Under the pieces are notes generated by a model. That model made no database searches, had not been told where the DNA came from, and saw only the letters and a program-made list of their open reading frames with translations. Below, one piece after another: positions 17,027 through 25,151 of a stretch of DNA of 51,096 bases (positions are counted from its first letter, which is position 1; the number at the start of each line of letters is the position of its first letter). The stretch spans positions 1-51,096 of the forward strand of contig DATFJC010000012.1 in assembly GCA_035269445.1 (NCBI GenBank), read 5' to 3'. The position numbers were made by a program, and so were the translations under genes. The stretch is from DATFJC01 sp035269445 (GTDB lineage Bacteria > Patescibacteriota > Patescibacteriia > UBA2591 > UBA6264).

Positions 17027-17711
17027 ATATTTGCTTAATTATAATCTCCCCAAATAATTTTTCCTGATTTATGCTAATCTTGTTTTGCTTTAAAAGCTCT
17101 AAAGCAGCTAAAAACATAGCAGCTTTTTCTGATTTAGTTTGATTTTTAATAATTTTATTAAATATTATACTTTTTTTATTTTTTAAATATTTTTTTAAAT
17201 CAGAAATTTTCTTTTTTAAAGAAACTATTTTTATTTTTTTAATTTTCTTGGTAATTTTTAACTGCTTTTTTATTTTTTTTAATATTCCCCTATAATACTT
17301 ATTTAATAAGCTAGAAGATATAGCACTATTATCAGCCATTACTTTTGCTTTTTCAGGATTTTTTTCATTAAAAAAACTTGCTTTTTCACTTTTAGCTAAA
17401 TTTTCAATAGTAACACTGGCTTTGGCATATTCTTTATAAATTTGAAGTCTGTAAGCTAGATTATCTTCTTCTAACCCTTCCTCTTCACTGGGAACTACTA
17501 ACCTTGACTTTATTAAAAGCAATTGGGCTGCAATTTCTAAAAAACTTGCTAATTTTTCAGGTTTAATATCTTTTATTTTTTTAATTTCTTGTAAAAAAGA
17601 ATCAGCTACTTTAGCTAAAGATATATTACAAATATCAAGCTCTTGTTTTTTAATTAGTTTTAATAATAAGTCAAAAGGACCGCTAAATTGTTCTAAGTTT
17701 ACTTTATACAT
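17019..17711 (-). CDS. scpA: Segregation and condensation protein A
   Basis: A 230-residue protein beginning YKVNLEQFSGPFDLLLKLIK, the kleisin N-terminal motif of ScpA, followed by LDICNISLAKVADSFL and LAAQLLLIKSRLVVPSEEE-like helices. The C-terminal winged helix (MFLAALELLKQNKISINQEK) should bind the SMC head. The middle is very lysine-rich. It overlaps scpB by 8 bp and the flippase-AlaS gene by 8 bp. Confidence 0.94.
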   Translation of the reverse strand: MYKVNLEQFSGPFDLLLKLIKKQELDICNISLAKVADSFLQEIKKIKDIKPEKLASFLEIAAQLLLIKSRLVVPSEEEGLEEDNLAYRLQIYKEYAKASVTIENLAKSEKASFFNEKNPEKAKVMADNSAISSSLLNKYYRGILKKIKKQLKITKKIKKIKIVSLKKKISDLKKYLKNKKSIIFNKIIKNQTKSEKAAMFLAALELLKQNKISINQEKLFGEIIIKQIYE

Positions 17712-20514
17712 TTTTGCCTATTTTTGCTTTTATTCTTCTAACACCAGCCCCAGAAGACTTTTCTTTAATAATTTTAAAGCCACCAATTTCTCCAGTATGG
17801 TTAACATGGGGGCCAGCACAAACTTCTTTTGAATAATCACCTATAGAATAAACCTTAACAATCTTAGGATATTTTTCTTTAAAAAATGCCAAAGCACCAG
17901 TTTCATCAACGCGCTCTAAGGGCATTTCTTTATAGGTTACTTTTAAATCTTTTTTAATTTTATCATTAACAATATCTTCAACTTCTTTTATTTCTTTGTC
18001 TGTTAAAGGCTTGTCATGGATAAAATCAAAGCGAAGACGATCAGGCTTTAAATCAGAACCAGTTTGTTTAACATGATCACCTAAAACATCACGCAGGGCT
18101 TGTTGTAAAAGATGAGTAGCACTATGATGAGGAGCAACAGTTTCACCCAGCTCCCCTACTCCCCCAAACTTCTTTTTAACTCCAGCTCGAGATATTTTTT
18201 TATGTTCTTTAAAAGCCTTATTAAAATCTTTTTCATTTACTTTTAAACCATTTTCTTTTGCCATTTCATTGGACAGTTCATAGGGAAAGCCATAAGTATC
18301 ATAAAGATGAAATGCCTTTTGGGGATCTATTTCTTTTTTATTTTTTTTCTTAGTTTCTTTAACTAGTTTTTTAAATTCTCTTAAACCTTGATTTAAGGTT
18401 TTTTCAAATTTTTCTGATTCTTTTTGTATTATGGTTATAATATCATTATTTTTTTCTAATAATTTAGGATAAACATGTTTATATTTTTTTATAATATGCT
18501 TGGCCAGAACTGGCAGCATCTCTGACTTCCCGCCTATAAGGGATAAATATCTTATAGCCCTTCTTATAAGGCGCCTTAAAACATAGCCCCTACCCTTGTT
18601 TGAAGGTAAAACTCCATCAGAAATTAAAAAACAAATACCCCTGGCATGATCAGCTATTATTCTTTGAGCTTTTTTGTTTTCAATTTGTCCTACCTTTAAA
18701 AGTAAGTCTATTTTAACCATAATTGACTTAAAAAGATCTGTTTCATAATCAGAAGGCTCACCTTGCAAAAGAGCAGTTAGTCTTTCTAGGCCAGCTCCTG
18801 TATCAATGCTTTTTTGAGGTAATTTTTTAAATTTATTATCTTTAGTTAAATTATATTGCATAAAAACTAAATTCCAAACCTCAACAAACCTTCCACAGCT
18901 ACAATTTGGGCCGCAATTCTCTAAATCGCATTTACCTTTTTTAAACTCTTCTCCCATATCAATATGAATCTCTGAACAAGGCCCGCAAGGACCAGCTTCA
19001 CCAACAGGCCCCCAAAAATTATCTTTACTACCAAATTCTTTTATTCTTTTTTTGGGAATATATTGTTGCCATATTTTTAAAGCCTCTGTATCTTTAGGGA
19101 CATCTTCATTGCCCTTAAAAATTGTAACCCAAATTTTTTCTTTTTTAATATTTAGTTCATTGGTTAAAAAGTCTAAAGACCACTTTATGGCTTCTTCTTT
19201 AAAATAATCCCCAAAAGACCAATTACCAAGCATTTCAAAAAATGTATGATGAACCTTATCACCCACTTCCTCAATATCAGAAGTTCGAAAACATTTTTGG
19301 ACACTTACGGCCCTTTTATATTGAGGCTGCTTATCACCACTTAAATAAGGAATGAATTGCTGCATTCCAGCAGAGGTGAATAAAACACTTGAATCAGCCG
19401 GAACAATAGAAGAGGTTTTAACCACAGTATGATCTTTTCTTTTAAAAAAATTAATAAATTTTTGACGTATTTGATCAGATTGCATAATATTTTTATCTTT
19501 TTTATCGCCATTTATAACTTTAATTAAAAATAATCCACTATAGGAAATTAAAATAACTGCCCCAAAACCTACAAAAATAAGATCAAAGAATCTAGTAAGC
19601 AAGCTAAACGTTAATCCTAATTTAGCAGAAAGACTAACAGTTTCAAAGCCCAGTACACTTGCCCCTTCATAAATACCTATATTTCCAGGAATAACACTTA
19701 AGATCGAAGAAAATATCATCATTGCTCTTGCTACAAAAAGATCCATAATAGCAGGAATGGTTTTTTTCAAAAAAACAAAAAATAAAAAAAGTTGAGCCAC
19801 CTCAATAAAAAAAGCAAAGCAAGCAACAAAGACTATTGAAAACCAATGCTTGGGACCTTTTTTTAAAAACTCTACCATTTGATGGCCAACTAACTTTAAC
19901 TTTTGGGCTATAACAACACTTTTCCCACTAGATAAAGACTTAATTCGATTTAAATGAAGAATTTTTGTTAACCAGCCTAAAATTCTTTTTAATCCAAAAA
20001 CTTTTAAGCCAATAAATAAGCCAGCACAGGCTATTAAAATACCCAATAAAAGCAAGGCAGCTACTAAAAGATTATTACTAAAAATTGCAATAACAAAGCC
20101 TATGAATAAAAATAAGGAAAAACCAAAAATATCAAACAATCTATCTAATAAAACCGTTGTTGTGGCCCGAGAAATAGGAATATTATGATGTTTTTTTAAA
20201 GAAAAAATTCTAATTCCTTCGCCACCCCAATAAACCCCTGGAGTAGTATAACTGATAGCAATCTCAGCTACTCTAGAAGCTGAAAGTTTTAATAAGGGAA
20301 TGTCTTTACAATCAAATTTCTTTAAAATCAATTTCCACTTTAGAGTCCAAATAAAAACCCTAAAGGCTGTAAAAGAAAAAAGGGCAATCATTTGCCAACC
20401 ATTAAAAAGCTTTAATTTTTCAAAAACATGCTTAAATCCAATATGCTGATAAATAGCAAAAGCTACTATTAAGCCGAGTAAAAGTGATATAACAAATATA
20501 GAGCGCTTTTTCAT
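17704..20514 (-). CDS. alaS: Fusion: LPG-synthase-type flippase membrane domain + short alanyl-tRNA synthetase
   Basis: One open frame of 936 codons. Residues 1-343 are a multi-spanning membrane domain of the lysylphosphatidylglycerol synthase TM / UPF0104 type (GGEGIRIFSLKKHH, TVLLDRLFDIFG, SVIPGNIGIYEGASVLGF). Residue M344 (codon 19483-19485) begins a typical AlaRS: MQSDQIRQKFINFFKRKDHT, motif 2 region FFEMLGNWSFGDYF, motif 3 GAGLERLTALLQ, and an editing domain with zinc ligands H797/H801 and C899/H903. The AlaRS part is 593 residues against about 875 in E. coli. The beta-barrel segment before the editing domain and the C-Ala domain are missing. No stop separates the parts and no Shine-Dalgarno precedes M344. 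Either a membrane-tethered AlaRS is made or translation also starts at M344. AlaRS function is secure; the fusion needs confirmation. Confidence 0.88.
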   Translation of the reverse strand: MKKRSIFVISLLLGLIVAFAIYQHIGFKHVFEKLKLFNGWQMIALFSFTAFRVFIWTLKWKLILKKFDCKDIPLLKLSASRVAEIAISYTTPGVYWGGEGIRIFSLKKHHNIPISRATTTVLLDRLFDIFGFSLFLFIGFVIAIFSNNLLVAALLLLGILIACAGLFIGLKVFGLKRILGWLTKILHLNRIKSLSSGKSVVIAQKLKLVGHQMVEFLKKGPKHWFSIVFVACFAFFIEVAQLFLFFVFLKKTIPAIMDLFVARAMMIFSSILSVIPGNIGIYEGASVLGFETVSLSAKLGLTFSLLTRFFDLIFVGFGAVILISYSGLFLIKVINGDKKDKNIMQSDQIRQKFINFFKRKDHTVVKTSSIVPADSSVLFTSAGMQQFIPYLSGDKQPQYKRAVSVQKCFRTSDIEEVGDKVHHTFFEMLGNWSFGDYFKEEAIKWSLDFLTNELNIKKEKIWVTIFKGNEDVPKDTEALKIWQQYIPKKRIKEFGSKDNFWGPVGEAGPCGPCSEIHIDMGEEFKKGKCDLENCGPNCSCGRFVEVWNLVFMQYNLTKDNKFKKLPQKSIDTGAGLERLTALLQGEPSDYETDLFKSIMVKIDLLLKVGQIENKKAQRIIADHARGICFLISDGVLPSNKGRGYVLRRLIRRAIRYLSLIGGKSEMLPVLAKHIIKKYKHVYPKLLEKNNDIITIIQKESEKFEKTLNQGLREFKKLVKETKKKNKKEIDPQKAFHLYDTYGFPYELSNEMAKENGLKVNEKDFNKAFKEHKKISRAGVKKKFGGVGELGETVAPHHSATHLLQQALRDVLGDHVKQTGSDLKPDRLRFDFIHDKPLTDKEIKEVEDIVNDKIKKDLKVTYKEMPLERVDETGALAFFKEKYPKIVKVYSIGDYSKEVCAGPHVNHTGEIGGFKIIKEKSSGAGVRRIKAKIGKNV

Positions 20515-20527
20515 ACAAACAAAGGGT

Positions 20528-22123
20528 TTAGGAATTATTGTCTGATTTTTTTGGCAAGCTATCTTTTGTTTCCTTTTGAGAATTATCCTTTAAATCTTTT
20601 TCTTTTTTCTTCTTTTTTAAACAATCCTTACAGTAAACTGGCCTTAATCCATCTGGAACAAATGGCACATAAGTAGTTTTGCCACATTCACTACAAATAG
20701 CTTTATGCTTATCTTTTTTATTTTTTAAATCATTTAGATCCTGACCTTTTTTAATAAGCCCACTCCATCTAGCAATTTTATCCTCTACCACTTCTTTGGG
20801 TTCAGCATAACGCTCCCTAGAAGCTCTTATAATCTTTTCTTCATTATTTTCTGGCTCTGATATTGGCGGTAAAGTTATGGCAGAAAAGGGGTCTGAAGTT
20901 ACCCCATCTATCATAAGCTTTACATAAACATTATATTTATCCAAGTCTACTAAATCATCTTCAGTAAAACGAGGAGCAAACTCTCTAGATAAAAATTCTG
21001 CATCTTCAGCCCCAACCCTAAAAACTACCATTGTGCCAACATTTCCAAAAACTGCATTTCTAACTCTATCAGACTGATCCGTAATAAGCTGGCCAATATA
21101 TTGATGAGCTAAGGTTAAATTAAGATGATATTTTCTTGCTTCTGATAAAATGCTTGCAAACGACTCTGTAGCAAAATTTTGAAATTCATCTACATAAAGA
21201 TAAAAATCTTTTCTATCTTCTTCTTTCATATCCATTCTTGACATTGCAGCTAATTGAATTTTGGTAATCATCATTGCCCCTAAAAGAGATGAGGCATCTT
21301 CTCCGATTCTTCCTTTGGACAAATTCATTATTAAAATCTTCTCCTGGTCCATTACTTCTCTAATATTAAATTTCGATCTTACCTGCCCCACAATATTTCT
21401 TATAAGAGAAGTTGAAAGAAATTGACCTACTTTATTTTGAATTGGGGCAATGGCTTCTGTTCTTAATCTATCATGATAACGATTATATTCCTCAACCCAA
21501 AAAGATCTAACTACTGGGTCAGTTAAATTATCAACCACCTTACTTCTAAAATCTTTATCTACCAACATTCTCATAATCCCAAGCAAGGTACTATCAGGAT
21601 ATTCTAAAAGGGAAAGAATTGTATTTCTTAAAACATATTCCAATCTTGGTCCCCAAGAGTCAGCCCAAATCTTTTTAAAGACCCCAACTAAACCCGAAGC
21701 TACCAAATGTCGCCTCTTAGAATCAACTTTTTCTAAAATATTAAAAGCAATTGGAAATTCTGTATCAGCTGGATTAAAATAAAGAGTTTCATTTATTCTT
21801 TCTGAAGGGATGCAATTAATCATTTTCTCTGCTAAATCTCCATGAGGGTCAACAACCGCCACCCCTTTGCCAGCTTGAATGTCTTGATAAATCATATTTT
21901 CTATAGTAGTAGTTTTGCCAGTACCGGTTTTTCCTACTAAATACATATGACGCCTTCTATCATCCGTTCTAATACCAAACTTTTTATGCTGATTGCGAAA
22001 ATTAGTTTTAGCAAAAAGACATACATCGTCAGTATTTTCTTTTTTGATTCTACTTAAATTATCAACACCATTTTTTTGTGTTGAGTTGATTTTACTTAAA
22101 TTATCATTGTTTTTTTCTGACAT
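20528..22123 (-). CDS. TraG/VirD4-like type IV secretion ATPase with C-terminal zinc ribbon
   Basis: A 531-residue protein. Walker A is GKTGTGKTT at 64-72, followed by VAVVDPHGDLAEKMI. Walker B/sensor is YVDEFQNFATESFASILSEA, then RKYHLNLTLAHQYIGQL, a pattern typical of the TraG/TraD/VirD4 DNA-pump superfamily (DUF87/TraM-binding type). The C-terminus has a CxxC...CxxC zinc ribbon (CSECGKTT, then YCKDCLKKKKKE). There is no obvious transmembrane segment. It may move or load DNA or protein at the envelope, but no other secretion genes are here. A promoter lies just upstream (22146-22173); the flippase-AlaS gene follows after 13 bp. Confidence 0.75.
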   Translation of the reverse strand: MSEKNNDNLSKINSTQKNGVDNLSRIKKENTDDVCLFAKTNFRNQHKKFGIRTDDRRRHMYLVGKTGTGKTTTIENMIYQDIQAGKGVAVVDPHGDLAEKMINCIPSERINETLYFNPADTEFPIAFNILEKVDSKRRHLVASGLVGVFKKIWADSWGPRLEYVLRNTILSLLEYPDSTLLGIMRMLVDKDFRSKVVDNLTDPVVRSFWVEEYNRYHDRLRTEAIAPIQNKVGQFLSTSLIRNIVGQVRSKFNIREVMDQEKILIMNLSKGRIGEDASSLLGAMMITKIQLAAMSRMDMKEEDRKDFYLYVDEFQNFATESFASILSEARKYHLNLTLAHQYIGQLITDQSDRVRNAVFGNVGTMVVFRVGAEDAEFLSREFAPRFTEDDLVDLDKYNVYVKLMIDGVTSDPFSAITLPPISEPENNEEKIIRASRERYAEPKEVVEDKIARWSGLIKKGQDLNDLKNKKDKHKAICSECGKTTYVPFVPDGLRPVYCKDCLKKKKKEKDLKDNSQKETKDSLPKKSDNNS

Positions 22124-22145
22124 ATAAAGGAAATTTATATTTAAA

Positions 22146-22173
22146 ATTATATCAAATACTAGGGTTTTGTCAA
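22146..22173 (-). promoter_or_regulatory. Promoter of the TraG-like/alaS/scpAB unit
   Basis: On the minus strand: TTGACA (22168-22173), a 16-bp spacer, then TATAAT (22146-22151). The predicted leader is only about 16 nt and has no Shine-Dalgarno. Confidence 0.75.
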
Positions 22174-22185
22174 TTAAAATTAGTT

Positions 22186-23283
22186 TTAATCATTGCCAGA
22201 ATCCTTTGTTTTAATCGGCAAAAATATCCCTAAGATAATAAAAATAACAAAAAGTAATATAATTGCTATTACTTTTCCTATGGTTTGCAAAAACAAGGCA
22301 GAAAAACCAAAAATTAAAGCTAAAATCCAGTAAATAATTACAGCTTTTTTCTTACTCATACCAAGTCTTAAAAGTCTAAAATGTAAATGGCTTTTATCAC
22401 CCTTAAAAGGAGATTTTCCTTTTAAAATTCTTTTAAAAAATACTCCGAATATATCAAATATAGCTAAACCGGCAATTAAAAAAGTGGTTGCCAATTTACT
22501 GCCAGAAAGTATAGCTAAACAGCCTAAAATAAAACCCGCAAAAAGACTACCTCCTTCTCCTAAAAAAATCTTAGCTGGCTGAAAATTATATATTAAAAAC
22601 CCCAAAAATGCCCCAGCCACGATTAAGGATAAAAAACCTAAATTAGGCAAATGGAAAATAGTTAAAAGGCAAAGGCCAGCAATAGTTAATGCCCCAATAC
22701 AAGTAAGGCCAGAAACTAAGCCATCTAAGCCATCTAAAAGTTTAGTAGCATACATTAAAATCATTAGCCAAATAAAGGTAATTATATCTGACCAGGGCGT
22801 AAAATAATAAGGTATGCCATTAATTTTTAAAACTTCTATTTTTAAATTATTAAAATAAATATATCCCTCACCAAAAGGATTATTTATAAACTCTATCCCC
22901 ACTCCACTTACAATAACAACTAAGGCTGCCAATATTGGCCATATGATTTGAACCCAGGGACTTAAATCATACTTATCATCTAAAAACCCTCCTATCATTA
23001 AAATAGCCCCTCCCAATAAAAGACCTAATAAATGTTTTAAATTAACATTTGCTTCCGGCCAAACTTTTAATAAAAAAGCTAAAAAAACAACTATAAAAAT
23101 AACTAAAAAAATAGCCAAGCCCCCAAGCAAGGGAGTTGGCTTTTTATGAATTTTTCTTTTTTTAAAGGGAAAGTCAATAATGCTAAGCTTTAAAGCAATT
23201 TTTCTTAAAATAGGCGTTAAAACCAAAGCTAGAAAAAAACTAATTATAAAAAAAATAAAATACATAAATTTAATTTGAATCAA
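22186..23283 (-). CDS. WecA/TagO/MraY-family undecaprenyl-phosphate sugar-1-phosphate transferase
   Basis: A 365-residue integral membrane protein with about ten hydrophobic segments. Family motifs: RKIHKKPTPLLGGLAIF near the start, the DDKYDLSPW acidic motif, the TKLLDGLDGLVSGL motif (metal/nucleotide site), FLGEGGSLFAGFILG, and the cytoplasmic loop GDKSHLHFRLLRLG, which is the WecA/TagO-type histidine loop rather than the MraY form. It should transfer GlcNAc-1-phosphate (or a similar sugar) to undecaprenyl phosphate, starting a surface glycan. It overlaps the end of ruvX by 14 bp, so the two are coupled. Confidence 0.88.
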   Translation of the reverse strand: MIQIKFMYFIFFIISFFLALVLTPILRKIALKLSIIDFPFKKRKIHKKPTPLLGGLAIFLVIFIVVFLAFLLKVWPEANVNLKHLLGLLLGGAILMIGGFLDDKYDLSPWVQIIWPILAALVVIVSGVGIEFINNPFGEGYIYFNNLKIEVLKINGIPYYFTPWSDIITFIWLMILMYATKLLDGLDGLVSGLTCIGALTIAGLCLLTIFHLPNLGFLSLIVAGAFLGFLIYNFQPAKIFLGEGGSLFAGFILGCLAILSGSKLATTFLIAGLAIFDIFGVFFKRILKGKSPFKGDKSHLHFRLLRLGMSKKKAVIIYWILALIFGFSALFLQTIGKVIAIILLFVIFIILGIFLPIKTKDSGND

Positions 23284-23641
23284 TATAATTTTGAAGTATA
23301 ATTTGAGCTGCTACTTTATGATTATCGCTGGAATTTATCAACTTTTTTGCCATTTGAGTGGTAAACCTTTCATCAAACTCAGAAATGGGCAAAGAAAGAT
23401 TTTTTTTAAGCTTTTCAATAAAATGCTTAGTAGGTTCAGTAAAATTGGTTTTTTGGTTATCTAAACCCATGGGCATGCCAATTACTATCCTTTTTACATC
23501 CAATTCTTTAATAATCTTTTTTAAATAACTTAAAGTATCCTTATTTTTTATATTTTTATAAGGCATAGCTATTTTTAATTCTTCATCTGCTATGGCAAGA
23601 CCTATATTAATCCTGCCATAATCAATTCCCAATATATACAT
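23270..23641 (-). CDS. ruvX: Putative pre-16S rRNA nuclease / Holliday junction resolvase-like YqgF
   Basis: A 123-residue protein starting MYILGIDYGRINIGLAIADE, the RNase H-fold start of YqgF/RuvX with the first catalytic Asp. VIGMPMGLDNQKTNFTEPTK is the conserved middle, and FDERFTT carries the next acidic residue. An upstream in-frame ATG at 23668 exists, but the start at 23641 matches the family. It also lies directly after an extended -10 box (23648-23656), which would be inside the longer version. The transcript is therefore probably leaderless. YqgF processes the 5' end of 16S rRNA. Confidence 0.88.
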   Translation of the reverse strand: MYILGIDYGRINIGLAIADEELKIAMPYKNIKNKDTLSYLKKIIKELDVKRIVIGMPMGLDNQKTNFTEPTKHFIEKLKKNLSLPISEFDERFTTQMAKKLINSSDNHKVAAQIILQNYIDSN

Positions 23642-23647
23642 AAGTTT

Positions 23648-23656
23648 ATTATAACA
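23648..23656 (-). promoter_or_regulatory. Extended -10 promoter placed for a leaderless ruvX transcript
   Basis: TGTTATAAT on the minus strand is followed by AAACTT and then the ATG at 23641, so the expected start point is the A of the start codon. There is no clear -35. Confidence 0.55.
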
Positions 23657-23673
23657 AATTTTAACCAATAAAA

Positions 23674-23700
23674 AAACTGTAATTTATAAAATTACAGTTT
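23674..23700 (-). terminator. Intrinsic terminator of the ribosomal/secY/adk/map operon
   Basis: A perfect 12-bp stem (AAACTGTAATTT / AAATTACAGTTT) with a 3-nt loop lies 34 bp past the map stop and is followed by TTTTATTGG on the minus strand. Confidence 0.8.
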
Positions 23701-23734
23701 AAAATAATATTATATTGTATTATTTTATTATATA

Positions 23735-24499
23735 TTATTTAATCCTAGTTAAGATCTCTGCTTCTGAATCATTTATTAGAATTGTATGCTCAAAATGAGC
23801 TGAAAAAGAGCCGTCCATAGTTACAATAGTCCAGCCATCTTCTTTGGTTTTTACTTCTTCAGTGCCTTGATTAATCATAGGTTCCAAAGCTAAGACCATG
23901 CCATTTTTTAGCCTTGGTCCTGTTTCTGGACGACCATAATTAAAAACGCTGGGCTCTTCGTGAAGTTCTTTGCCAACCCCATGTCCAGTTAAGGTTTTTA
24001 CTACGCTAAAGCCATTTTTCTCAGCATGTGTTTGAATAGCATTAGAAATATCTCCTAAATGATTACCTGAATTAGCTGCTCCAATCCCCTTTTCTAAACA
24101 TTCTCTAGTAACTGCAAGTAATTTTTCTGTTTTTAAGTCAAGCTTACCCACGGGAATAGTTTTAGCCATATCTGAATAATATCCCTTAAATTTAACCCCG
24201 CAATCAATTCCTATGATATCACCTCTTTTTAAAATTTTATCTTTACTAGGAATACCATGAACTACTTCTTGATTTACTGAAGTACAAAGAGCAGCAGGAA
24301 ATTCATGACCTTGAGGCCCAAAACCCTTAAAAGCCGCTTTTACTCCAGCTTTTTTTATTAAGTCTTCAGCTAGTTCATTAAGATTATAAGTACTTACGCC
24401 TGGCTCAACCTTACTAATTACTTTATTCAAAATATCAGCCAATATTTTACCAGCTTGACGCATAATTTTTATTTCTTTATCTGTTTTAATGTGAATCAT
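23735..24499 (-). CDS. map: Methionine aminopeptidase, type I
   Basis: A 254-residue protein that removes the initiator methionine. The five metal ligands of the pita-bread fold are visible: IGIDCGVKFKGYYSDMA (two Asp), LTGHGVGKELHEEPSVF (His), LEPMI (Glu) and the final SAHFEHTIL (Glu). Length matches type Ia enzymes. Its start overlaps the adk stop by 4 bp, and it is the last gene of the long translation operon. infA, rpmJ and the alpha operon, which often follow map, are not here. Confidence 0.97.
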   Translation of the reverse strand: MIHIKTDKEIKIMRQAGKILADILNKVISKVEPGVSTYNLNELAEDLIKKAGVKAAFKGFGPQGHEFPAALCTSVNQEVVHGIPSKDKILKRGDIIGIDCGVKFKGYYSDMAKTIPVGKLDLKTEKLLAVTRECLEKGIGAANSGNHLGDISNAIQTHAEKNGFSVVKTLTGHGVGKELHEEPSVFNYGRPETGPRLKNGMVLALEPMINQGTEEVKTKEDGWTIVTMDGSFSAHFEHTILINDSEAEILTRIK

Positions 24500-25146
24500 A
24501 AATAAGATTTAATTTCTTTATAAACATTATTAATTGAATCTTCTCCATTAATTTTAATTAATTTATTTTCTTTTTTAAAATAATTTACCACAGGATCTGT
24601 TTTTTTGCGATATAGGGCTAATCTTTTTTTAATACTTTCTGGAGTTTCATCCCTTCTCACAACAACTTCTCCGCCACATATTGGGCAAATAACTTCGTCT
24701 TTGTTAATAGTTTCCCCTATTATAAAGGGCGTGCCACAATTAAGACAAATCTTTCTTTTTTTTAAACGTTTAATAGACTCTTGTTTTGAAATTGATATAA
24801 AAAAGACATGAGTAATCTTTCTCTCATGTTTTGCTAAATTTTCCTTTAAGGGCTTAATCTCGCCTAATCGCCTTGGGGTACCATCAAAAATAATGCCTTG
24901 ATCTTTAGAAACTTTTTTTAATTCCTGTCCCACTATTTCTGAAATCATGGATATAGGCACCATGTTGCCCTGATTTATAATACGGGCCACTCTTTTACCT
25001 AGATTGGTTTCTTTTTTAGAAATTTCTCTTAAAACCTTACCTATTTCTATGTGTTTAAAACCAAAATCTCTTGCCAATAATTTAGCTTGAGTTCCTTTGC
25101 CAGAGCCTTGAGGCCCTAACAAAATAATATTTAAAATATTTTTCAT
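24496..25146 (-). CDS. adk: Adenylate kinase
   Basis: A 216-residue protein: P-loop GPQGSGKGTQAK, AMP-binding FDGTPRRLGE, and a LID domain with four cysteines (CLNCGTPF, CPICGGE) that should hold zinc, as in Gram-positive enzymes. It catalyses ATP + AMP to 2 ADP. It follows secY after 5 bp and overlaps map by 4 bp. In the FDGFPR motif the usual F before P is T here (DGTPRR), a mild deviation. Confidence 0.96.
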   Translation of the reverse strand: MKNILNIILLGPQGSGKGTQAKLLARDFGFKHIEIGKVLREISKKETNLGKRVARIINQGNMVPISMISEIVGQELKKVSKDQGIIFDGTPRRLGEIKPLKENLAKHERKITHVFFISISKQESIKRLKKRKICLNCGTPFIIGETINKDEVICPICGGEVVVRRDETPESIKKRLALYRKKTDPVVNYFKKENKLIKINGEDSINNVYKEIKSYL

Positions 25147-25151
25147 ATTTT

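Noticed and set aside
23642..23668. Upstream start of ruvX
   Set aside because: The -10 box would lie inside the gene and the nine extra residues are not family-like.
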